Under the pieces are notes generated by a model. The model searched no databases. It saw only the letters and a program-made list of their open reading frames with translations, and was not told the origin of the DNA. A program made the position numbers and the translations under genes. 64,000 bases of DNA from Prolixibacteraceae bacterium (lineage in GTDB: Bacteria; Bacteroidota; Bacteroidia; Bacteroidales; Prolixibacteraceae): positions 139,188 to 203,187 of the forward strand of contig JALNYZ010000006.1 of the NCBI GenBank assembly GCA_023229575.1. Direction: 5' to 3'. Shown one piece after another: positions 49,385 to 58,900 of this stretch (position 1 is its first letter; every line of letters begins with the position of its first letter).

Positions 49385-51274
49385 CTATTCGAGATATGTA
49401 TACCCGTATAACCCTGAACGATAGTTAGATAAAAATTCCTTTCCCTCCTCTGCCGAGATGATTCCGGATTTAACAGAGGAGGTTACCCAGGTTTCAACCG
49501 TTCTCACAAGCTTTTTGGGGTTGTACTGCACATATTCCAATACCTCTGCCACTGTTTCACCGTCAATGACCTGATCGATGGAGTATCCCTTTTCATCCAC
49601 GGATACGTGAACGGCATTGGTATCTCCAAACAGGTTATGCAGGTCGCCAAGAATTTCCTGGTAAGCCCCTACCAGGAAGACGCCGATGTAATACGGTTCT
49701 TTTGGTTTGAGGGAATGAACCGGCAGATAATAAGACTGGTTACGTACAGAGATAAAATTATCGATCTTTCCGTCAGAGTCGCATGTGATATCCTGCAATG
49801 TAGCGGTCCGATCAGGTTTCTCGTCCAGTCGATCCAGGGGTATGATAGGAAAAATCTGGTCGATGGCCCAGGAATCCGGCAGGGACTGGAAAAGCGAGAA
49901 ATTGCAGAAGTATTTATCTGACAACAATTTAGGTAATGAAAGAAACTCTTCAGGAACATGTTTGAGACCATTGGTCATCTGTGTGGTTTCCTGTGCGATC
50001 GACCAGAACAATCGTTCAATCTTTGCCCTGGTTGAGATATCAAGCAGTCCGAGACTGAAGCGGTCCAGCGCCTCTTCCCGTATCTGCTGTGCATCGTGCC
50101 AGGTTTCCAGCATCCGTGGTTGGTTTAAAGTATCCCACAAGGAATAGAGCTCACGCAGGAGTTCATGGTCGTCGGGGCTCACTTCCTCCTCCTCTTCCCA
50201 ACGCTGAAGGGTTGTCGACTCAAGGACTTCAAACACGAGTACGGAATGGTGCGCGGTTAATGAGCGTCCAGATTCGGTAATAACATTCGGATGAGGAATT
50301 CCGTTTTTTTCGCTCACATCTACAAGAGTCGATACGACATCGTTGACATACTCCTGAATACTATAGTTGACACTGCTTTCGCTGGAGGACCTGGTCCCGT
50401 CGTAATCGACGCCCAATCCACCGCCGATATCTACAAAATCAATCTGGAACCCATTCTTGTGCATCTGCACGTAAAATTGGGATGCTTCGCGCATCGCCAG
50501 CTTGATCCGGCGTATTTTGTTCACCTGACTTCCGATGTGAAAATGGACAAGACGCAAACAATCCTTCATCTTGTTCTTATCCAGATAGTCCAGGGCCTCC
50601 AGCAGCTCGCTGGAGGTAAGTCCGAATTTGCTGCCATCGCCGCCCGAATCTTCCCATTTTCCGCTTCCGGTGCTGGAAAGTTTGATGCGAATACCCAGAT
50701 TTGGCTTTATTTTGAACTGCTTCGCGATTTTAACGATCAGCTTCATCTCGCTAAGCTTCTCAATGACGAGATAAATACGGCGACCCATTTTCTGGGCCAG
50801 CAATGCAAGTTCTATATAATCTTCATCCTTGTATCCGTTGCAAATAATGAGCGAATCGTTGTCAGTGTTGATAGCAATGACTGCATGAAGTTCAGGCTTT
50901 GATCCTGCCTCCAGTCCGATGTTGAATTTTTTGCCGTGGGTCACGATCTCTTCGACCACCGGTCTCATCTGGTTGACCTTGATCGGATAGATAATATAGC
51001 CCTGGGCGTTGTATTTATACTCTTCAGCAGCAATTTTAAAACAGCTGGCCATCTTTTCAATTCTGCTGTCCAGAATATCGGGAAAACGAAGCAGCACAGG
51101 GGTTGAAACATCCCTTAACTGCAACTCTTCTACCAGATCCATCAAGTCGACCTCCACACCATTTTTCCTTGGAGTAACCACCACATGGCCCTTCTCATTG
51201 ATGGAAAAATAATTAACACCCCAACCGTTGATGTTGTACAACTCTGCAGAATCTTCAATGCGCCATTTTCTCAT
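49385..51274 (-). CDS. speA: Biosynthetic arginine decarboxylase
   Basis: Decarboxylates arginine to agmatine, the first step to putrescine. 629 residues, the length of SpeA (fold type III PLP enzyme). PLP Lys99 is in YPIKVNQ. Other motifs: FNIGLEAGSKPEL, CNGYKDEDYI, HFHIGSQVNKI, DIGGGLGVDYDG and ITESGRSLTAHHSVL. The C-terminal part closes with VGAYQEILGDLHNLFGDTNA, typical of the family. No agmatine-processing gene is adjacent. It is followed by the TonB receptor gene. Confidence 0.96.
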   Translation of the reverse strand: MRKWRIEDSAELYNINGWGVNYFSINEKGHVVVTPRKNGVEVDLMDLVEELQLRDVSTPVLLRFPDILDSRIEKMASCFKIAAEEYKYNAQGYIIYPIKVNQMRPVVEEIVTHGKKFNIGLEAGSKPELHAVIAINTDNDSLIICNGYKDEDYIELALLAQKMGRRIYLVIEKLSEMKLIVKIAKQFKIKPNLGIRIKLSSTGSGKWEDSGGDGSKFGLTSSELLEALDYLDKNKMKDCLRLVHFHIGSQVNKIRRIKLAMREASQFYVQMHKNGFQIDFVDIGGGLGVDYDGTRSSSESSVNYSIQEYVNDVVSTLVDVSEKNGIPHPNVITESGRSLTAHHSVLVFEVLESTTLQRWEEEEEVSPDDHELLRELYSLWDTLNQPRMLETWHDAQQIREEALDRFSLGLLDISTRAKIERLFWSIAQETTQMTNGLKHVPEEFLSLPKLLSDKYFCNFSLFQSLPDSWAIDQIFPIIPLDRLDEKPDRTATLQDITCDSDGKIDNFISVRNQSYYLPVHSLKPKEPYYIGVFLVGAYQEILGDLHNLFGDTNAVHVSVDEKGYSIDQVIDGETVAEVLEYVQYNPKKLVRTVETWVTSSVKSGIISAEEGKEFLSNYRSGLYGYTYLE

Positions 51275-51410
51275 TTCACTAACCCCTTATTCTAAATATT
51301 ATTTGACAAAGAAACACCGGAACAATCAGATCAATCCAAACGATCGCTGCAATTTCCAGTGCAAAGGTACAAAATATGTTTTTTTTATTTGACCATTAAA
51401 TATCAAGCGA

Positions 51411-52520
51411 CTAACCTACTCTTTCGACACCCTCCGGCAGGCTGATAAATTCGTAACCCTGGTTCCGAAGTTTGGGTATAAAACCGGCATCCAGTATGCA
51501 TTTTTGCATCTGAACGGCGTCCATTGAAAAGTTGGCGCCTGCAGCAGAGACTACATTCTCCTCTATCATAATGGAACCCAGATCGTTGGCGCCCGCATGG
51601 AGTGCAAGTTGGCCGGTCTCTTTCCCGATAGTAAGCCAGGATGCCTGGATGTTCTCAAAATTGTTCAGCATGATACGGCTCAAGGCAATCATCCGGATAT
51701 AGTCGATGGGAAGGATGGATTTGAATTCCCGGCTTCGGCCCAACAAGGTACCCTCCGACATGAAAGGCCATGGGATAAATGCTTTAAATCCCGGACTTCC
51801 GGCTGGTTTCTGAGCCTGAAGTTCTCTCAGTTGCACCAGATGTTCCATTCTTTCAAGAGGGGTTTCGATGTGTCCAAACATCATGGTGGCAGAGGTCAGC
51901 ATGTGCAGTTGATGGGCCTCCTTCATCACGCCAAGCCACTCCCCGGATGAGGCTTTGCCCGGCGATATCTCCTTCCTCACCCGGTCGCAAAGTATCTCAG
52001 CGCCGGCACCGGGCAAACTGTCGAGTCCCGCTTCCATCAGTTTTTCAAGAACTTCCCGGTAGGAAAGACGCTCCTTTTTGGCAATGTGCACGACCTCCGG
52101 CGGACCGAGTGCGTGCAATTTCACATTCGGATATTTCTGTTTCAGATCGCTAAAAAGATCGGTATAAAATTTCAACCCATAGCGGGGGTGCATCCCTCCC
52201 TGCAGTAAGAGTTGATTACCGCCAAGTTGGATCATCTGCTCAATCTTCTGGTGGTACTCTTCCATGGTAGTGGTATAAGTTCCTTCACCATTGATCTTTC
52301 TATGAAAATTACAGAAGGTACATCCTGATATGCAGATATTTGTGATGTTTACATTTCTGTCGATCATCCAGGTGACTATCTTATCCGGCTTGTGAATTTG
52401 TCGCAGCGCATCGGCAACCCATATTAAATCAGCGGTGGAGGCCTCCAAAAAAAGCTTAACACCCTCTGATGCAGACAATGGTTCCAGCCTGATTGCCTTT
52501 TGAAATAAAGCGTCTGACAT
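51411..52520 (-). CDS. mqnC: Cyclic dehypoxanthinyl futalosine synthase
   Basis: Radical-SAM enzyme of the futalosine route to menaquinone. 369 residues. The [4Fe-4S] ligands are Cys63, Cys67 and Cys70 in NICISGCTFCNF. LLQGGMHPRYGLKFY, LHALGPPEVVHIAKKERLSY, GLDSLPGAGAEILCDRVRK and TSATMMFGHIETPLERMEHL are hallmarks that favour MqnC over its relative MqnE. The C-terminus GSIMIEENVVSAAGA is also MqnC-like. The gene is alone here, as the futalosine genes are often scattered in Bacteroidota. UbiX at 6.0 kb may serve the same pathway. Confidence 0.93.
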   Translation of the reverse strand: MSDALFQKAIRLEPLSASEGVKLFLEASTADLIWVADALRQIHKPDKIVTWMIDRNVNITNICISGCTFCNFHRKINGEGTYTTTMEEYHQKIEQMIQLGGNQLLLQGGMHPRYGLKFYTDLFSDLKQKYPNVKLHALGPPEVVHIAKKERLSYREVLEKLMEAGLDSLPGAGAEILCDRVRKEISPGKASSGEWLGVMKEAHQLHMLTSATMMFGHIETPLERMEHLVQLRELQAQKPAGSPGFKAFIPWPFMSEGTLLGRSREFKSILPIDYIRMIALSRIMLNNFENIQASWLTIGKETGQLALHAGANDLGSIMIEENVVSAAGANFSMDAVQMQKCILDAGFIPKLRNQGYEFISLPEGVERVG

Positions 52521-52737
52521 GATAACTAAATAAATGAAAAATAACCTGTTTTTATATTGGGCTAAAGGTAGTAATTTTGGGCCAAAGGATATTTAGAGAA
52601 GGGATAAGCTCTTATTTTCCTGACTTTGATATTGCTTGAAATGAAATACACCAGAAAGGGAAAAACAGCCAATACCTTTTCCCATTTTCTGAATTTATCT
52701 GAAGATTAATGGTTTAACAATAAACAATCCTGATAAC

Positions 52738-54192
52738 ATGATACTAAAAAAGGCAGATCCAGATGCAATTCATCAAAATCGTTGTTTCCTGATCAAAGAG
52801 GATGCAGCCGATTCGCAGATTCCGGTCAACGAAGAGGAGCGTTCTTACCTCCTCGACAAACTCAAAAAGGAACAGCAACTGGTTGAGGTCAACCGGTATA
52901 CCAGCAAATTGCTGATCATCGGAATCCCCGTAACAAAGGGTGTAAACACTACCCTCGAAGCCTGGAGAAGGCAAGGCAACGAAGTTGCACAATGGGCCAA
53001 AAAGGAGAAGCTGCAATCCATTGAGGTTTCTTCACTCCTTGGAAATACAGCGCAGTTGATTGCATTCGCTGAAGGTGTTATCCTGGGCAGCTACCAATTT
53101 TTGAAATACCAAACCAAGGCTGAAAAATTAAGGACTACGTTACAGGAGATCTGTTTTAGCGGAGACGAGTTTTCTGAAAAGCAAATGGATGATCTGACTG
53201 TCCTGACTGAAGCCGTCTTTGCTGCACGCGACATGGTCAATGAACCTGTGATCAGCCTGAATGCCGAAAAATTTGGCGCCATCCTTCATCAGAAAAGTGC
53301 TGAAGCGGGTATACATGCCGAAGTACTTGGCAAAGATCAAATTGAAGCCCTGGGAATGGGTGGTTTGCTGGCTGTCAACAAAGGGAGCATCGACCCTCCC
53401 GCTTTTGTCATACTGGAATGGAAACCCGAAAATGCAGTGAATAGCAAGCCGGTTGTATTGGTTGGCAAAGGTGTCGTTTTTGACACAGGCGGCCTGAGCC
53501 TCAAGCCTACCGCCAAATCCATGGATTTTATGAAAAGTGATATGGCTGGAGCGGCGGCAGTAGCCGCAGCGATCCGTGTCGCCGCCAAAAATCTGCTACC
53601 CCTTCACATCGTTGCCCTGGTTCCAGCCACCGACAACCGTCCCGGCGGTAATGCAGTAACTCCGGGAGATGTAATTACCATTTCAAACGGGGCAACTGTT
53701 GAGGTGTTAAATACAGATGCGGAGGGTCGGCTAATTCTTGCAGACGCTCTGTGCTACGCCAAAAAGTATGATCCGATGCTCGTCATTGACCTGGCAACTT
53801 TAACCGGCTCTGCCGCCATGACACTTGGAATACACGGAATTGCCGCCATGCACAACGAATGCGGTAACCTGTTTGACTTGCTAAAGGAGGCAGGGGAACG
53901 GGTCAACGAGCGTCTGGTTGAACTTCCGCTGTGGGAAGAGTACGATGAGATGATCAAATCGAACATTGCCGATATGAAAAACATTGGTGGAGGGGAGGCA
54001 GGGGCCATCACGGCAGGTAAGTTCCTGCAAAGGTTTGTCGATTATCCATGGATTCACCTCGATATTGCAGGTCCTTCATTTCTGCATGTCGCTGATCATT
54101 ACCGCACTGTCGGTGGCACGGCTACCGGAGTTAGGCTATTATCCGATTTTTTAAGCTCACTTGTTCTTCAGACGAATTCAGGCTCAATTTAA
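52738..54192 (+). CDS. pepA: Leucyl aminopeptidase, M17 family
   Basis: Cytoplasmic dimetal aminopeptidase. 484 residues with the family's N-terminal macro-like domain (to about 165) and catalytic C-terminal domain. Metal and catalytic motifs: VGKGVVFDTGGLSLKP (about 241-256), MKSDMAGAAAV, and the signature NTDAEGRLILADAL at about 325-338; the Arg of EGRL is the catalytic Arg. The first half is diverged. It is followed by the pdxA operon. Confidence 0.94.
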   Translation: MILKKADPDAIHQNRCFLIKEDAADSQIPVNEEERSYLLDKLKKEQQLVEVNRYTSKLLIIGIPVTKGVNTTLEAWRRQGNEVAQWAKKEKLQSIEVSSLLGNTAQLIAFAEGVILGSYQFLKYQTKAEKLRTTLQEICFSGDEFSEKQMDDLTVLTEAVFAARDMVNEPVISLNAEKFGAILHQKSAEAGIHAEVLGKDQIEALGMGGLLAVNKGSIDPPAFVILEWKPENAVNSKPVVLVGKGVVFDTGGLSLKPTAKSMDFMKSDMAGAAAVAAAIRVAAKNLLPLHIVALVPATDNRPGGNAVTPGDVITISNGATVEVLNTDAEGRLILADALCYAKKYDPMLVIDLATLTGSAAMTLGIHGIAAMHNECGNLFDLLKEAGERVNERLVELPLWEEYDEMIKSNIADMKNIGGGEAGAITAGKFLQRFVDYPWIHLDIAGPSFLHVADHYRTVGGTATGVRLLSDFLSSLVLQTNSGSI

Positions 54193-54222
54193 AATTGACC
54201 CTCTAATGATTGAATAAAAGTT

Positions 54223-54230
54223 TAAATTTG
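54223..54230 (+). promoter_or_regulatory. -7 element TAAATTTG of the pdxA-ruvA-sprA operon
   Basis: TAAATTTG lies 48 bases before the pdxA ATG and after the pepA stop. The best TTG upstream is at a poor spacing (25 bases). Confidence 0.4.
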
Positions 54231-54278
54231 ACAATTAAAGAGAGCGGAACCTTCCGTTTATAACAATACATATGACGC

Positions 54279-55340
54279 ATGGAACAACATAAATTGAGAA
54301 TAGGGATCACCCACGGAGACATCAATGGAATAGGATATGAGGTAATTATCAAGACGCTGTCGGATAGCAGATTGCTTGAATCTTGTACACCAATAGTTTA
54401 TGGCTCCCCTAAAGTCGCTGCATACCATCGCAAGGCGCTGGACGTTGAGTTGTTCAGCTTCAACCAAATATCGACAGCGCGCGATGCCAGCTCAAAAAGG
54501 GTCAACATCATCAATTGCGTGGATGATGAGATCCGGGTTGAGCTGGGAAAATCTACTCCCGAAGCAGGTGCGGCCGCCCTCCTGTCCCTTCAGGCTGCAG
54601 TGAAAGATTTGAAATCAGGCGACATTGATGTGGTGGTAACTGCACCGATCAACAAAGAGAACATTCAGTCGGAGCAGTTTAAATTTCCCGGGCATACCGA
54701 ATTTTTCGCAAGCGAATTTGCTGCCAAAAACTACATGATGCTGATGGTAAGCGATCAGCTGAAAGTTGGGGTCGTGACGGGACATATACCATTGTCCCAG
54801 GTTCCTCAGGCTATAACGAAGGACAAAATTATTTCGAACATCCGTATCCTTCACAAGACGATACTGGAAGATTTTTCCGTTCGTAAACCACGGATCGCGG
54901 TTTTGGGATTAAATCCACATGCAGGTGATAAGGGAGTCATTGGCCTTGAGGATCAGAATATCATCTATCCTGCCATCAAACAGGCAAATGAGGAGGGGAT
55001 TATCGCTCTGGGGCCATTTGCTGCAGACGGATTCTTTGGCTCGGGTGACTATAAAAAATTTGATGCCATACTTGCCATGTACCACGATCAGGGACTTATA
55101 CCATTCAAGGTCCTGGCATTTGAATCGGGAGTCAATTTTACAGCCGGATTACCAATCGTCAGGACTTCTCCCGGACATGGGACTGCCTATGATATTGCCG
55201 GGACAGGAGTAGCCTCGGAAGATTCCTTCCGGAATGCGATCTATCTGGCCATAGATGTATTTGAGTCCAGGAAATTGTATAAGTCGCTTTCCACAAATCC
55301 GTTGAAGCACCACGAGATCGACCGTACAGGAGGAGAATAA
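54279..55340 (+). CDS. pdxA: 4-hydroxythreonine-4-phosphate dehydrogenase
   Basis: NAD-dependent step of deoxyxylulose-5-phosphate-dependent vitamin B6 synthesis. 353 residues. Motifs: GITHGDINGIGYEVI at the N-terminus, APINKENIQ, FPGHTEFFASEF (metal His), LGLNPHAGDKGVIGLED (metal His), AMYHDQGLIPFKVLAF (metal His) and VRTSPGHGTAYDIAG. All three metal-binding His segments are intact. It is the first gene of a run with ruvA (22 bases) and sprA (4 bases). Confidence 0.95.
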   Translation: MEQHKLRIGITHGDINGIGYEVIIKTLSDSRLLESCTPIVYGSPKVAAYHRKALDVELFSFNQISTARDASSKRVNIINCVDDEIRVELGKSTPEAGAAALLSLQAAVKDLKSGDIDVVVTAPINKENIQSEQFKFPGHTEFFASEFAAKNYMMLMVSDQLKVGVVTGHIPLSQVPQAITKDKIISNIRILHKTILEDFSVRKPRIAVLGLNPHAGDKGVIGLEDQNIIYPAIKQANEEGIIALGPFAADGFFGSGDYKKFDAILAMYHDQGLIPFKVLAFESGVNFTAGLPIVRTSPGHGTAYDIAGTGVASEDSFRNAIYLAIDVFESRKLYKSLSTNPLKHHEIDRTGGE

Positions 55341-55362
55341 TACCCTACAAACCCAGTTACTT

Positions 55363-55944
55363 ATGTTTGAACATATAAAAGGATCAATTATCAGTATGAC
55401 CCCTGCCGGAATTGTGATCGAGGCGGGTGATATCGGTTATTTGATCCACATATCACTCACCACCTATTCCCAGCTTCACGGTAGTGATAAAGCTAAATTA
55501 TTCCTTCATCAGGTGATTCGCGAAGATGCCCATATTTTGTATGGATTCTTTGAACAGTCGGAAAGGGAACTTTTCAGAATGCTGATCTCCGTGAATGGAA
55601 TAGGTGCCAATACAGCCATCATGATGCTTTCATCCCATAGACCTGACGAACTCCAGAATGCCATTCTTACAGAGAATGTTGGATTGTTAAAAAACATCAA
55701 GGGCATTGGGGTAAAGACAGCCCAAAGGGTGATCATCGATCTGAAAGATAAAATAGGAAAACTTCCTGCAAGTGATCTGTTGTTCCGGTCGATCGAAAAT
55801 CCTGTTCGCGCAGAGGCGGTTGCAGCGCTGGAGATGCTCGGTTTTAACAAGAAAGCTGTTGAAAAACTAATCGATCAGGTCCTGACAGAGCAACCGGCCA
55901 TTTCTGTTGAAAACCTGATCAAGTTGGCGCTAAAGAGCTTTTGA
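55363..55944 (+). CDS. ruvA: Holliday junction helicase subunit RuvA
   Basis: Binds Holliday junctions and loads RuvB. 193 residues. The N-terminal OB-fold (MFEHIKGSIISMTPAGIVIE) is followed by two helix-hairpin-helix motifs (LISVNGIGANTAIMML and LKNIKGIGVKTAQRVIIDLK) and a short C-terminal UBA-like domain that binds RuvB (AVAALEMLGFNKKAVEKLI). It is in the operon with pdxA and sprA; the ruvA-sprA linkage is common in Bacteroidota. The TGA stop is four bases before the sprA start. Confidence 0.95.
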   Translation: MFEHIKGSIISMTPAGIVIEAGDIGYLIHISLTTYSQLHGSDKAKLFLHQVIREDAHILYGFFEQSERELFRMLISVNGIGANTAIMMLSSHRPDELQNAILTENVGLLKNIKGIGVKTAQRVIIDLKDKIGKLPASDLLFRSIENPVRAEAVAALEMLGFNKKAVEKLIDQVLTEQPAISVENLIKLALKSF

Positions 55945-55948
55945 CCAA

Positions 55949-58900
55949 TTGAAAAAAGTACTTCTCAAAACCATTGGTGCAACATTGTTCACCGCATGTA
56001 TTGCACTGTTTTGGCACAGCAACGCATCCTTTGGAACTGCAAATGCTTTGCAAAGGGGGTTTGATGCACTTTTTTTACCTTCAGGCGATTCTATTACCGG
56101 TGATACAATTGCCTTACATCTCCATGCCAAAAGAAGGGAAAGTCCTTTCTCTCAATTGTCTAACAGGGACAGTTCGGCGCTCTACCTGAAAAAACCTTCC
56201 AATATAAAGACTGAGATCTTGTATGATGCCCTTACAGGTCAATATTTAATCACAGAAAAGGCGGGTGACATTGAGTACAGGTTGCCAGGATCGCTGAATT
56301 TGCACGAATATCTTCAAAGCGACCTGAAAGAGTCTGTCGACCGTTATTGGCGGAAAAAAATTTCGCAATCATCCTTCGAAAACCGCGCAAAAATTATTCC
56401 TCAGTTTCAAATTGGCGGAGATGCGTTCAACAAGGTGTTTGGCAGTAGCATTGTGAACATCCGCCCTCAGGGATATGTCGAGATGAGCCTGGGGTTGAAA
56501 AGCAACAAAATTGAGAACCCAGCCATTCCTACCCGGATGCAACGCAATACCACCTTCGATTTTAACCAAAAAATCAATGTTAGCCTGGATGGGGAGATCG
56601 GCGACCGGTTGAAGATGAGGTTCAACTACAACACCGATGCCACCTTCGATTTTGAAAATAAAATTAAACTCAATTATGCCGGTGGTGAAGATGATATCGT
56701 TAAAAGCGTTGAAGCGGGAAATGTCTCCATGCCGCTTACCGGAACATTGATCCGTGGCGGAACCAATCTCTTCGGTGTTAAGACAGAATTACAATTCGGA
56801 AAGCTTTCGGTCACCTCCCTGTTTTCCCAGCAAAAAGGTGAAACCAAGGTCATCAGCACGGAAGGAGGGGCAGAACGTACAAAATTTGAAATCAATGCCA
56901 CCAACTACGATGCAAACAGAAACTTCTTCCTTGCGCACCATTTTTACAACACTTACGACCAGGCCCTGGCTGAAATTCCTATCTTGAAAACATCTGTCAC
57001 CCTCAATAAGGTAGAGATTTGGGTGACCAATAAATCGAGCCATTTTCAGGAATCACGCAATATTCTGGCGCTACTCGATCTTGGAGAAAATGGACAAAAC
57101 CAGCAAAACCAGACCATTTCGGAATTTGGGGATACTCCCGGTTTACTCTATCCATATAACCAGCTTCCCAACAACAATATCAACGGCATTTACAAAGCGC
57201 TTACCACCAATTATTCTGACATCCGCGATATTGCAAAACTGAATGAAGTTCTTAAACCCCTGTCGGTAAGGGATTTCATTGCCGGACGCGACTATGAGAA
57301 GATCGAAAATGCCAGGCGGCTCGATTCTACCGAATACACAGTTAATAAGCAGTTGGGGTATATTTCCCTCAATATGGCACTCAATTCCGACGAAATTCTG
57401 GCAGTCGCCTATCAGTATACTGCCAATGGGGAGACATTCCAGGTAGGGGAATTTTCGACCGATGGCATTGAGGCGCCAAAAACACTCGTCCTTAAGCTGT
57501 TGAAAGGAACCAATCTCAATCCCATTTTCAAAAACTGGGACCTGATGATGAAAAATATCTACAACATTCGGGCTCAGCGAATTTCGAATGAAGAGTTTAA
57601 ACTAGATGTACTATACCGGAATGATGCCTCCGGAACCGATCTTAATTATCTGCCCGATGGTCCTTTGAAAGAGAAAAACCTGCTGACCGTTATGAACCTT
57701 GATAACCTGAACAGTCAGCATGATCCATATCCGGACGGCATTTTTGACTTTGTTGACCGTATCACCATTGATGCCCAGAAGGGAAGGATCATCTTCCCGG
57801 TTGTCCAACCTTTTGGCTCGAACCTGGAGAAAAAATTCAACGGCGATGCGGCAGCTATCAAAAGGTACGTCTATTCTTCCTTGTACAACAATACCCGAAC
57901 GGTCGCTGAACAGGACGCTGAAAAAAACAAATACCACCTGAGGGGCAGTTACAAAGGCCTTTCCAATTCGGAAATCTCACTGGATGCCATCAACATTGCC
58001 AGGGGATCCGTAAAAGTAATGGCCGGAGGCAGACAACTCCAGGAGGATGTAGATTTTATCGTCGATTATACCCAGGGTCGGGTGAAGGTGATTAACCAGG
58101 GATTGCTGGAGTCGGGTACCCCGATTTCAATCTCTACCGAGAGTCAGGATCTTTTCAGCATGCAGCGCAAGACCATGCTGGGGACGCACCTGAACTACGA
58201 AATAAGCAAGAATTTTAATATTGGCTCTACGGTTATGTATTTACTGGAGAAGCCATTGACCCAAAAGGTCAACTATGGCGAAGATCCGATTGCCAACACC
58301 ATGCTGGGCTTCAATGGTTCCTATAGCGCCTCCTCTCCATTCATTACCAAGATGGTGAATGCCTTACCATTTATCAATACCAAGGAGGAGTCGAAAATTG
58401 CCGTTGAAATGGAGTGGGCTAAGTTGTTCCCCGGGCATTCCAAGGCTATTTCGAAAGAAGGTGCCGTCTATCTTGATGATTTTGAAGGTACTACGACTCC
58501 CATCAATTTAAAAACATTTACAGGCTGGTCCCTTGCAAGCACTCCTCAAGGGAATGAGCAATTCCCGGAAGGGGACCTGATCAACGACCTTGCATATGGT
58601 TACAACAGGGCTTTGCTTTCCTGGTATGTGATTGACCCTTTCATGCAACGGAATACGGCTCCATCCTACTTGCTCCAGCAAGAAAAACTGGATGACCATC
58701 GCGCCAGGGAGGTATTTCAGGCAGAAATTTTTCCCAACAGGCAGAATCCGATCGGACAGCCAACCAATATCCCAACCCTCGACCTGGCTTACTATCCGAA
58801 AGAAAGGGGACCCTATAATTTTGACACCTATCCGACAGCGCTTTCATCCGGCGTTGCGAAGGATGGGTCACTTTTACGACCGGAAAGCCGGTGGGGCGGG

